This document shows positions 38,939 to 52,000 of a stretch of 64,000 nt of DNA, one piece after another. Location of the stretch: assembly GCA_000328365.1 (NCBI GenBank), contig KB303020.1, forward strand, positions 427,506-491,505, read 5' to 3'. This stretch comes from Capitella teleta. Taxonomy: Eukaryota > Annelida > Polychaeta > Capitellidae. Below the pieces are notes generated by a model. The model saw nothing but the letters and a program-made list of their open reading frames with translations. It did not search any database and had not been told where the DNA came from. Position numbers and translations under genes: made by a program. Numbering within the stretch: position 1 is the first letter of the stretch; every line of letters begins with the position of its first letter.

Positions 38939-40692
38939 GAAGAAATCCGCTCGGTTAAAGAAATCGATTCTTATTTGATTAGCTTTCTGCCATGATCAAG
39001 CGGATCGATATCAATCACCACGAACGATGACCAAATGCACATGGATGTATTACCCCTTTTAAAAGATATATTTTCCTTTAATATGTTCCAGGGCCAATTA
39101 TTTGCGTGAAAAAAAAAAAGTAAGGTAAATCTGGGACCTATAATAAAATTGGTGAGAACTCGTCATGGGCCTTACGCTCAATGGCGGATCCACGGCAATC
39201 GGAGGGATCTGACATCAAGTTCTTGTATATAGGGATACCTCTAATTATATCCCAATTAACGTTAATCAGGTAAAACATATCATGACGTCGGCGAAAGGGA
39301 AAGTAGGCCGAAACAGCGCTAATTATCCCTTACACCTGACGCAATAATTGAATAAATCCGCCCGCATCTGAGCAATGAAAAAGACGTCTTAGAATAATAT
39401 TGAAAAGTAAAAAGTTTCTGTATATTATATCAATTCTGTTTCAGCATACATGTACTTGCATGTACATACATTAAGTCAAACATGGCGACGGGAAATGTTA
39501 ATGCATCGAGGAGTATATTGACGTTTTAGGCCACTTGAGTAAGTGGCGTAAGAAGTATGTCACTATATAATTATACATTATCCGTAATTGTTAAATTGTT
39601 CCGTTTTTGTTGTTCCGCAGTTGTCTCAACAAAGGAAGTTGGCATTAATCGACTTTATAGTCGACTGATATACAGGTATAGAGAACGAGTCAGCAGATGG
39701 GTCTCAGTGTAGCTTTTATGCGTGTGTCCCACTGCAGCACCGTCAATCCAGTCAATTTAGCTCTAAAAAGGGCCAATCCGGACAAAATTACAACAAAAAG
39801 GTTTTTCCTCGGAATTCTATGCGGAAGTATGCCCAGATTAACCCCCCAAAAAAGAGTCCCAAGAAAAAAATCATTGGAAAAGTGGTTAAAATCGATAATT
39901 AAAAAAATCGTCGAAAAATCAGGGAAAATGTAAATGCTCCGAACCTTGGCATATAGCATATCACATTAAAGTAAATAAAAAGAACTCAGACAATGATATC
40001 ATCTACAAAATTCTATCACGGACCGCTACGTATTGCGGTTAATTAGTATCCTAGCAACGGCAGGCACTAATTTACCTGGTGACCTTGTGATTTCACGTTA
40101 TTAAATGCTCAAAACCTATGCACATAGCATATCAATTTAAAGGAAATGGGAACTATAAGGCAGTGATATTTTTTTAAAGAAGACCTCTGCATGGTTGTTT
40201 TGAACTAGCAACGGTTGATAGAGGATACATCCCAAAAGACAAATACGCCTTTTGACTGACATACTTTCAGACAATACGCTTGTTGTGGGCTAATTCCTAT
40301 TTACATCGCTTCCTAGCTTCTGCAATGATGAGATCAAATTTCAATCACATCAGCATCAAATTTCTCGAAGGTCGCCTTCGGACAGGCCCATTGTTTCAAC
40401 TGGTGATTGAAAAGTTAAAAAGCTTATTTTAAGTTGATTCTGATGGTTTATATGTATTTGTCATTCTTGCAGACAGTGCCATGTCCACCGACAGCAAAGC
40501 ACAGACCGCAGATATCTTTAAATTATGTGCTTTAAAATATGTGCTGAAAACATGCATCATCAAATTGAGTTTCAACAAAAAATGCTTGTATCAAAATGCG
40601 TTTTTCGTTTTTTCGCTATTCAAATTATTTTGTAATTCATTCATTAGAGTGTGCAACAAAGGTATGCGACATGGTTTTATATGCATAAATAG

Positions 40693-40880
40693 TAAACGTC
40701 CACCCGACGCCTAAATCATTCGCCCATATGACGTCTAACTCATACGTCAACCCGACCCCGACCAGTCAGTCTAATCGTCAATATCCGACGTACATCCGAC
40801 GTTAAACGCTACGGCCATATACGACGTCATAACCCGACGTTCTTCTTACGTCAAACGCGGACGTCTATTCGACGTGTGTG
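40693..40880. repeat. Degenerate ACGTC/GACGT minisatellite
   Basis: About ten ACGTC or GACGT cores in 190 bases (e.g. ATATGACGTCTAAC, ATACGTCAACCCGAC, ATATCCGACGTACATCCGAC, TACGACGTCATAACCCGAC). The spacing is irregular, 10-25 bases. It ends in a GT run and T-runs. Several copies match the CRE core TGACGTC/ TACGTCA. Confidence 0.7.
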
Positions 40881-41349
40881 TGTGGGGTTTTTTTTTCTTC
40901 TTTTTTTTTCTTTTTTTTTTTTTTTTTCAATGCTGAGTGCCAAAAATGGCGAACGACAATCATAACAGATCGCCATTTTGACTTACAAATCTTTTGTTAT
41001 AGTGTTTCTCTTAGGATACCACACACAACACGCATCTTAGAAGGTAAGTGTTCAGTGAAATGCGCCACAGCATGAAAATATTGACCTCGAAAAGTGAAAG
41101 TACATGTATTTTCATTAAAAACCCGGTAATTGTTTTGACAAGTTGAAGGTGCATATTTTTTCCTGGACATCGGACATTGCTCGAGTGCACGGCTGCCTCC
41201 CGACAAATGCGAGCATAGTTGAAACGTATACAATTAAAGAACTTATGACTCCGATTTTCATGTCAATTTTACCGGGATTGTTTGTTATTTTACGATTCGT
41301 GGTATAATTATGGAGAGATGTTGCCTGACACAGCGGTCAAAGCAGAACA

Positions 41350-41399
41350 NNNNNNNNNNNNNNNNNNNNNNNNNNNNNNNNNNNNNNNNNNNNNNNNNN
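41350..41399. other. Assembly gap, 50 N
   Basis: A fixed run of 50 N. The last bases before it (AGCAGAACA) and first after it (TCTGCT) contain a 6-base inverted pair, so a hairpin may have caused the gap. Confidence 1.
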
Positions 41400-42280
41400 T
41401 CTGCTATGGAAGACTGCTCATTTTTCAAACTCGACGGCCGAACGGTCTTAAAAAGGCATAATAATGGTGTAAGGGCCGATTGCACACGCTTTCAATAACC
41501 ACCATTATTTTTTTTTATCCATTCAGCAAATATATAAGTTATTAACCCATTTTATGTGATTGTGGTGTCATATGCTCTTTAATATTAAACGTTAATAATT
41601 AATTAGACTTATATACTGCAATTCGTCTGCGCACTCCCACATTTTATATCAAGACTGGAGACTACAAAATCCATTAGTTGATATACCACAGCGAGATGCC
41701 AGAGTGTACACCTTGTCCGATTCACATGTGTTTGTAATCCAATCTATTAATTTAATCCAATTTAGGTACACTGTCACTGATTATTGTAAATGCACCACCC
41801 AGTCAACGCAGACAACTAGAACTTGAAATTGAAGCATTCAACACATGACCTCTTTTCGCCATTCGCTGCACGTTCAGACTGTACACAAAATAAACTCCGA
41901 GAAAGGCGCTCTGTCGAAGCTTCGAAAAGAGTTCAGCATAATGTCGGCATAAATTTGCTGAGTTTACTAGGAAATACTGGACGGAATCTAATTTTGAATA
42001 GTGTAGAGGATTTCAATACAGGATTTTTAGCGTGTCCACCAATTCCCGCGGGTTTGGACGCCAGAAAAACTGCCAATTTTCAACCCAGAGTTACCTTAGC
42101 GGAAATCTGAGATCACTGCTGACAAATAGGCTAGCCAAAAGTAGTCTATCTATTCCATATTTTTAACAAAATTATAAAATTTGGCTAAAATTGAACATTA
42201 ATCATTTCCCAAAAATAACTACCTCATATAGATTGACTATGTAATTCTGCGCCCATTTATACAAAGAAATCAAATAAAAA

Positions 42281-42382
42281 GTTAATTTTAAATGAGAGAG
42301 GAACATTAAATGTTCCTCTCTCATTTAAAATTAACACTCACACATCACTCGCATTTAAATTTTAAATGCGAGTGATGTGTGA
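42281..42382. repeat. Two adjacent perfect palindromes
   Basis: Palindrome 1 (42281-42335): 27-bp arms around a single A. Palindrome 2: arms 42338-42358 and 42362-42382 (21 bp) around ATT. They are separated by two bases and unrelated in sequence. No mismatch is present in either stem. Confidence 0.95.
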
Positions 42383-43064
42383 TCGCGAAGAGATTTTGTT
42401 GTGAACTGAATCAAATGAGCCCCAAAACGATCATTAGGGAATGCCAACTCTTGTATGGCGCTCCAGTACAAACTCTCTGCTTTGTTTTGATTTTAGGAGA
42501 TAAACATCAGTGTTACTATCACAGCAATAATACTCATGGCATTGTAAACTAACCATACCAGGTATTTATTTCTCTTTATTACCTTTGTGTGGTTTTACCA
42601 TGCGATCTGTTATTTAACACTTTCTCGGAAATGCGTAGGCCCTTGAAAAACATTGAAATCTTCAACATGGAATAGAATCAGTAAATCTATAGACTACTTA
42701 ATTATGGGGCACTCGGTATATGTACAGGGAATTCGGACTGAGTATTCGGCATATCGACCCCATCCCGAATTTCACTGCAATCTGTAAAGATAACTACTAA
42801 ATTTCAAAATGACTCATGAGGGTTCAATATGAAGTTGTTGCACTGGATATATATACTAACGTTAAATAAACAACTAATAAATTTAACATATTCTTGAACC
42901 ATTGATTTACTTATACTCTTCACGGACACAAATCAACACCTCAAATCGCACAATACATTCAATGACAATAATCAAAAATTAAGAATAATATCTGTCTCTA
43001 ATCTGTGGTACAACGAGAATGTCATCCGACGACGTTATACAAAGCTGCTGACGTCACGATCGTC

Positions 43065-46000
43065 TCATTCCGTTTTCTTGCCGTCCAACCAATAGGTCGT
43101 CACCACCCCCTTTCCCTGTGGGATGTACAATGACCAAATTAGCAAGCGTCGTGGGAGGGAGAGGGAAAAGTAAGGGGTTGCATTACTGTAATTTATTCAT
43201 TGAGAAATTGTGGAAATAATTAAAATATTGAGTACAGGTGATTGACAACTGACCTTGACCTCGATCTCCCCTCTTTCGGAAATCAAATACTGAGGAAATG
43301 ATTTCAATGCGTTGGCGGATGACTCACTCAGGTGGATTTTCAGAGCTGCAAGAATCGTCGTTAATGTGCAAGTGCATGTGCACTATTTGGAAGTGCTCAA
43401 ACTCACGTTCTCCTGTTGATTCCATGCGAGAAGCCATGTTGACGGTGTCCCCGAACAAGCAATACCTAGGCATTGTCAACCCCACCACCCCTATGCATGA
43501 TGTACGTGCATGATAGGAGTGCGTAATCACCATTGACCTCAACCACCTACCCGCAGCACACGATCCGGTGTGCAAGCCAATTCGCAAACGCATGCGATTC
43601 TGCGGAAGGTGTTGAATTCTGAATCCGATTGTCGCGTCCAACAACTGCAGTGCCACATCAGCAATGTCGGCAGCGTGCCGAGCATTCTTTGTGGGAAGAC
43701 CGCTGGCCAACATGTAGGCATCCCCGATGGTCTCCACCTTCGGGCAGATATACATGCATCCGTGTATAGCACCAGTTTCTTACCTTATAGACGTTGTGTT
43801 CTTCTATGATGCCATCAAACTGAGTGTACAGACCATTCAGCAGTTGAACGACCTGCATCGGAGTGCTCTTCGAGCAGAGAACCGTGAAATCGACAATGTC
43901 TGAAAAGTAAATGGTCACTTGGTCGTACAGCTCCGCATCAACGTTTCGACCACGTTTCAACTCCTCTGCTACCTCTCTATAAAAACTGCACTTTCAGAAA
44001 CGCTCTTCATCATCAGCAGTCTCACCTTGGTAACATACGGTAAAGAAGCTTGTCAGTTTTCTTCTTTTCCTCCGTTAAAGCCGAAGTGCGCTGAGCAATG
44101 ATTTCTTCAAGGTTGCTCGAGTACTTCTCGAGTTTTGCCAACATGCTGTCCATGATGCTAATATTTCTAGAAACGGGCATTGTGAATAACCATGATGCAT
44201 TCTAGGAAGGGGGGGTCTCACCGGCCTTTGTGGAGTTTCTTGAGGAATAGCTTCAATGCTTTGAATGTTGGGCGCTCTGTAGGGTTCTCAGCCCAACACT
44301 GTTTCATTTTCTCTATGACCAGGGATTGGTGTGGCGCCTGTGCAGTGTTTTCGTCTTTTGGGATCTGTGGCCTGAATATTCCTTCAGCGGGTGGCTCCTT
44401 AACCTTGGTGATGACTTCTATATGCACAGAACAAATCATCAATAAAGAAACCCCTACAATTAGCAAGATTATCAACCTTTCGGCGAGATATCTCCAATGA
44501 AGAAAGGCAGCGATCGGAACATGATTTCTTGAAGAACAATAGCAAAACTGTACACATCGCCAGACTGCGTGCCGTAAATTGGTCTGCTCTGAGGGTCCAT
44601 GCGCAGAAGTTCTGGCGCCATCCAGAGTAAATCTCTGTGGTACGCATACTCGTCTTGACCTGTGTTCGTTGTCCGTAAAGCTTGAAGTCCAAATCCAGCC
44701 ACTTTGAGTACCCATCGACTGTCTACCAAGCAGTTAGCGCTTTTCAGGTATCCGTGAGAACGAATCTGCGATAGATGCAGGTAGGCCATGCCCTGTAGTC
44801 ATCAGGTGAAAGCAGAATTGAGTGAGTGAGTGAGTAAGTTATGAAGTTTTACGGCTCCATCCAACCCATTCGGGTGATACGGGCGCCAGAACAGAAGGCC
44901 CGGGACCGGGGTTTCCCCCTACTCTTATCGATAAATCCCAAGAATTCTTTATCCTGCATACCACCATAGACAGTAGTACACAGCGTCCGGCTTTGTTACG
45001 CAGTTGGGCAGCACTGCAGAGTCACTGAAGAATTACAATTGTAATTCACAATCATAACGCCCGTGGCTTGATCGGGTCTCGAAAGCAGAATTAATGCATT
45101 GTCCAAGTATATGTAGTTATGTGATCGGATTTACGTGGTTCTGTCGCCTCATGGGTACGTGTCATGTACTCGTACCTGTCAATTCATATATTGTATTTCG
45201 CAATTCCGCATTATTTTACTTGTCACCAATTAGTAGATAAGATGTCTCTCTTGACATAATTATAAATGACCAGTAGATGAACTTTGACTCTTTATATTCA
45301 TTATGTCAGTCAATTCCGTACATAAAAAGTACCTCGACCAGCACAACCCCAGAACAGCCGTCACATCACGAAGGCAAACAGATTGAGTCGAGTGTGTGAA
45401 GTGACATTCTTAACTTGGTGAATCGATGAGTAAATGGAAACAGTGTATGCGAGATCGTACATGCAGGTTCGATTGGACTATACATGTATGGTCGACGGCT
45501 ATGATTGGCCGAAAGGGAATTGCAAGTTACGAGGTGGGGGTATATAATTTATTCTGGTTAATCCTGAATTACATACCTGTGTGTAATCATACCTGCAGCC
45601 TCACAAAGTCACAATACGCATAATTATTGTTTATCGCTGTCGACTTTCAGACTGATAACCACGAGACATAAATAAATAAATAAATTATAGAAATAAGGCG
45701 CATATTCAGTTAAACTTAATTATTCGTAAAGTGAGCCACCAGGAACATGTATTTATTTCCAATTTTACCCATGATTATTAATTAAAGGAATAAGTACCGG
45801 GCATTTCTCAACCATTGTCAACTAACCTGCCACGGTCAGCGATTTGATACATGCAATTGATTAAGAGGAATGCAAACGGTATTAGCCACGAAGTACAGTG
45901 CGGGGTGATTTGCCTGTTGGACCCGGTGAACCGATACGTGATCGGGAATCCCGACTCATCCGTGATGCATATATACATGCATGTGTATACCACTTATTAT

Positions 46001-49000
46001 ACGATCTTTAATCGGAAGCAGTGAATGCGTGATTGAGTTTGGTTGGCCTAATCGGTGACTGATTGGTCGAGAGGGATGTGCTGACGTATAATCCAAATTT
46101 ATGTACAGGCGTTGATCAATCTTACGTTAATCAAATCCTGGACGAGGGAACCCCGGAATGTCCAATCCAGGTTTATGTCTTCATTCTCCAGAACATCCTG
46201 GTCACAAAACCCGCTCTATTATGCAATGGCGCCAAATTCTTGACTCGCCTGGAGTGGTCCTTTTGCGCAGAAGCCGAACAACACGCATACATTACCTGGC
46301 TGTACACAGGTACCGACAAACGCGCAGATGTTTTCATGGACCATTTGCAGCATCTGTAATGTCAAGCCCCGTACAACAAGAGAAGGTACTCACGCTGCAC
46401 AACTCACCAATTTCATCTCAAGTAAATCCTTTCGTTCCAGACAGACCACTTGTTTTGTCACTTTCATCACATGCACCGACTGACTCTTGTACACAGCGGC
46501 TTGCAATTCGGGGTTTTGAGAGGAACATTCGTACGCCGCGGCTGAATGCAGCGATTTTGTACTGGAATACTGTTGGCGGACATGGCTATCATAATTATAT
46601 TGAATAAAAAAGAATAAGCCCAAGGCACAAAAGGGACAATATATACATGTATATAGCAGTGTCTATATGGCCTTATGTAGCCGAGCATGAAGAAAAATAG
46701 AAATAAGAAATAATTATGACTATCTTCTTCTCCAGAACAATTGCTGCGTAGATTTCTGACAAGAGCCCTCTCCGTCCAAGCTCCTACCATTATCCTCCCG
46801 GACTGAATGGGAGGCAATTGGAATTTTGCCAGTACCGGAATGGACAGTCATTACTTTCGCGTATTAAACAATTTACCATAATAGTGAGGTCAGCCCGGGC
46901 CTCTCTGTGACCCAGGGGCCATCCGGAACAAGTCCAGGACGACAAGAGTCAAAGAAGTCACAGTAGTGACAGAATCGGAATCATAATTAATAAGATTATT
47001 AAGAGTATTATGCTAACAGCTGCAGCTTCGTCACCGGATTAAACTGACACCCGAGAGGGGAGACAATAACGACACTATTCCTGCTCCCTTTTATAATAGC
47101 AGCAGTTGAAATGTCAATTGCAGTGATATCGCACACTATACATGTGTATGAAGAGACAGCCATATCCCATAGAGAGCAAATAAAGACGTGTGACCGTTTC
47201 GTCTCTATATAATGATGTAAATAAATACACGAACCGGTGGAGTCATTAATGTGTCACAATAAATCCCTGTCAGGACATTGAATGCACGTGTGTTTACCCG
47301 TCACTTAGCCGTGCAGTATGCCTTGATGTCTTCTGACTATACAGTATACTATAATTATGACCACAGTATACTGATTATGACCACGTTAAGTGCCAAATTT
47401 ACCACGTGCCAGTAAAGGCTAGACCTATATAACAATGGTCAATGCAAAGCGTCACATATGCGCATGATACACGCACATCAAATCCAGATGATCCACTCAC
47501 CATACTTTCCGCTGTTTTCTGAATGAATGTGATGTCTGCGTAATCGACTTCGCAGATCACTTCCAATAAGCGATCCTCAAATTTGCGCCGTCTGAAATAT
47601 GAGTAATGGTCACAAAGCTGAAATAAGGTTGCATGTATACAATTTATATTATATAATTGTATATAATTATATGCATATACTTTATGCTGATGCCTACTGG
47701 GCAATGTGCTAAACGCATACATACTGTACATACATGTATATACATGTATCTTACTATAATACAACAAGAGTGGTAATGACAAGGAAATAATAATATAACA
47801 TGTGTAATATGTACATACACCGCCACCAGGAAGGCAGCACACCTAGTGTATAGAATTTCGCAACGTGTTTATCGGTATACCTCACAAATTTCACCTTTCT
47901 TTTCATTAGTACGTACTAAATGTTGGCCCGATAATTTTTTAATATCCCTCGTACATTGCCAAAATGTGTCTTTTTGAGATTGTAGATTGCATGAATAGCA
48001 GCACATCAGTGTTTGGTTCGTAGCGGTCTTGAGCATATACAGTGTGCTATAGCTACAATACACACTGCACAGCGATTAACACAGGCCTGCTTTGAAAGCC
48101 TTGGGTGTAGAGCGACCTTGCGGAGAGGGTCGTTGTGGTGGTTAACGCGTTCAGTTCAGCGGGCAGTAAGAAACACGGCTCCAAAAATCGCCATGAGAAG
48201 TAGATAGCCTGCCAGTAAACCAGCTTAGTTATAACCGCCCCTGCACCGGTAATAAAATGACCTTTTCCACAAACCAGATCATCGTGTCCCTGTTATTAAG
48301 ATATTTTGAGTACAGAAAAGGCAACCAATGGAAAAGAAAGAAGGTGATGCCTATGAAAATAGGAAAAGGCAAGGAGTCGAGAGTCAGTGCATATACATCA
48401 GAATTCCAAAGATGACATTGACTTCATATAAGCACTTGTAAGACGATCCACAAGAAGAATCCCGAGGGCATCAGAAAATACTAGGCCTATGCGACAAGCA
48501 GATAATTAAAGCAGACCATGGGAACTGGCAAGGGTCTGAAAAAAGAACCCAACAATCGGAATGAATGGGTGCAAGGCCGTGTCTCATAAGTGAAATATCC
48601 AGCCAAAGGGAACATTGCGGATCAGTAGCAGTTGACAAAGGAAGAACATGATCAATCATCTACAGGCGACGACACTTCAAACAAGATGAAAACCACGGGA
48701 TTTTGTCTCCTCTTTCTTTAAATCAGGATTTCATTTACACTTATCACAATTATCCATAATTAAAAGAACTCAATAAGAAGAACGAGCCTTGAATTCTGGC
48801 TGAAAATAAACAACTAAAAAACCAGTGTGATGAAGATCGGAGGCCAAGACCGTGTGTCGATTAACGGTGAAGAAATTGAGGACACATCGAAACTGATATT
48901 TCTGGGGTCCATGATGACATCTGCGGGTGATATAGCAGTTCAGACGTAAAGACATGCTGGCAAATGGCAAAAAATGGCAAAACCAAGAAAATAACGCCGT

Positions 49001-52000
49001 TAAGCAAACAAGAGTATATGGCAGTCGAACGAGCTGAAGAATAATTTGTGCTATGACGAAAAAATTTCAGCACATGGCAACAAGACAGAACTGATGCCTC
49101 CGCACCCCCCCCCCCCTCCAATCTCAAGTTAGTAAATCAAACAAACAAACTTACAGAGCTAATAAAAAATAATGACGCTTTGGGTTTCACACTTGGACAA
49201 AATCACAAGCCAATAAGGGATGACCAAGACCTTATGCAATGAACTTACTTATGAATACAGACGACCCATGCAATGAACTTACTTATGAATACAGACGACC
49301 CATGCAATCGGCAACGGAATGAGGATGCACACCACGGAAATAAGAATGATCTGCCATGCTGAAGTATAATCATTCACAAATCACTTATAACTGTAATATT
49401 ATTTCTTACTTGTAAGAGTTGGGGGACATCTTTCGTTGTAGAATCCACAAGCGGGAGTGTCTGCGGGCGCCAATCCATCGGCCGTGCCCCACAACTCCTC
49501 GGCCACCAGAGAAAATCGCTTTAGGTGACAATTGCATTTAGAGCTCCATACTCAATTCACCAGGGAAACATGGCACTCACGTCATACTTGTCTCTGTTCA
49601 TATCTACCCGCGCAAACGGTATCACAGCTTCGGTTTCCGGATCATATCGAAAAATCTCAATATTCGGAATTCGGTCGGCCCGGATGTCCAGCACAACATG
49701 TCCACTTGCGCCTGCATGAGAGAGCGGCGATTTAATCAACTCCTGCAATACAGGGTATTTGTTTTACCTTGGAAGGAACGATTCGCTGCAGCATCAAATA
49801 GGCTTCTTCCGTCATTCAGGTTGATGTTCTTATCATAGAGTTCAACCAAAGTCGTTAGGTAGACATAAGTTGCATCCTCGGTGAATAGCCCAAAATAATC
49901 ATCAAGTGCCTATATTGATATTATTCTATATTGATAGCTCGTGTCAGGTGCAAATGATTAATAGTATAGAATGCTACCCCACCGAGTGCGATACTGTCAA
50001 CTCACCAACTCAGAGCTGCTGTTTGCATTCCACGGTTCTTGTGTTAAATACTCCTGTAATTTTTTGTTGTATTGTAATGTGTAATTCGTTGATAAATCGG
50101 CCATGATAATCTTAAGACATAAAAATAGAAGACAAATTTCAGCATAATTTATCTGCGACTTAAAAGCTCACCGATCTGTAAGGACGGAACATCTCTTTGT
50201 ATGTTTCATTCTGTGCTTGTGTTGTGTTGTCGGTGACTCCAATTGTCCATGGTGTCAATGTCAACACTGACGGCATCAACGCATAGAGCAGGTAGACGTA
50301 TTCGCTGCTCGTCATGCCCAGTTCATGCGCGATGTACATGAAGCGGAATATGACCTGATCTTCGTGGCAAATTGCGAAAACTGGAACACAGATAATTACA
50401 CATAAAGAGAAGACTATGAAGTGATGTGATTGCAGAATTACTTCGACCCCGTTTTTTAGCATCCACAAGGAAGCGTTTTATTTGGTTGTCATTCACGATA
50501 TTGTCAACTGTTATCCGCAACTCATCCGCAAGTTCAATTTTGTTGATACGAAGGTGTTCCTTTATAGATTCAGCGCCGTAGCCACAGGCGCCATCAGAAG
50601 AGAAGATGATTATTCTGTGCCACTCATAATGCATGCACATTTCAGCTGTGAAAAGGATTTCCAGAACTATATATTGAATTACAATGTTTATGTACGCTCA
50701 CTTATTGCGTATCCAAGTTTGTTGGTAGATGGAAACAGTCGCACCAAAGTGGCGAAGGTCGTTTTGTTATTGAGGTCAGGAGCTACGCAACTTGAGCTGA
50801 AGTGGGCAATGTTCCAGTATCGCAGGTAGTAACCTGTTGGAAGGCAGACTGGGGGACGCACGTCAGGTCTTTGTATGACGCCATACACACCGGGACGTCT
50901 TACCTTCTGAGCAAATGCCCCCAATTAAAACATCGACTCCATCTTTCTCGACCGCTCGTATGATTTCGGCAGTTCCTGTTACGGCAGAACACTCCGTGTT
51001 GTAGTGCAATATTCTGAAATAAGAAACATATAAAACAAAAATACAATATGGGCACAACAACTGAGTTTTGAGTCAATCGGTCAGACCAAACCCTGTTACT
51101 TACATATAACGGGATTGAATGACGACCCCTGTAGGCTTAAGGCCTTAGGCTAAGTGGTATGTGAGTTTATCTCTTGATTGCAAAACCGTCCACGTAGGCA
51201 CAGCTAGTATTTTTTTATAATTATTAGTTGTTTTTTTTTTTTAATTTGCCTTGACGTAAAATTGAGAAAACTTTAAAATGGCGAAACTGCGATGAAGCAC
51301 TAACCCGAAAAATGACCACCAAATGGACTACTATAATATATACCAGAATTATCTAGAATCCAGAATTGTTGTTTTAAGTGCTTTTGCAATTCGCATATGG
51401 AAAGATGCATACCATTTCCGTTTGCCAACAGATTTCAAAATTGCCATGCGAGGAATAATTTATTATGTTTTCTGTTCAGTGTTCATAGCTCTGCTATATG
51501 TAAAATCAGTACAAGTGAATAACCTTAGAGAATAATGAGCAAGGCTTGAGGCAGCATACAATGTCGAAATAATGTGGATTCAACTAAATATAACAACTTA
51601 GCTAAAGAGTATACCTGCTTAGCGTTTTGTTTGAACTCGAGGTAACTATAGGGTACATGTACCAGGTTCAAGCAAATTAGCTAATTACGCCGGTCGATCA
51701 GAGATGTTGGGAGAGGCAGACAATTGACAAATCACAAGAACACACGGCCAAATGAACCCAATAACTAGTAACTGTTGCCATAAATGTAACATTGCAGCTG
51801 CACTGCGCAGCATAGCTCAAGATCTATCAAACGCCGCACATTTGTGCTGCAACACAAAAAGACACATTTACAAAACTTCCATTTTTAAGCACGTTGTAAA
51901 CCAGGGATCGTTGCTTTAATAGTCTTGTCTTTACATGTATATCCAATTGCAGTGAGCATTAATTTCGTTCAAGGTTCGCTCATGTCACAGTTAATCCATC

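Larger units (their letters stand above)
38939..43064. other. Intergenic 4.1 kb with short repeats, no gene recognised
   Basis: Holds a fragment resembling the ends of the 19.9-kb element (about 39770-39800), a degenerate direct repeat of about 0.15 kb (39931 onward and 40104 onward, sharing CATAGCATATCA), the ACGTC minisatellite (40693-40880), an assembly gap (41350-41399) and twin palindromes (42281-42382). It should also include the 3' UTR of the guanylyl cyclase near its right edge. Confidence 0.55.

Noticed and set aside
41823-42110. 95-codon plus frame
   Set aside because: It has no ATG, no splice acceptor and no recognisable protein.
48100-48170. A-box-like GTGGTGGTTAACGCGTTCAG in a cyclase intron
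   Set aside because: No B box follows, so neither a tRNA nor a clear SINE can be claimed.
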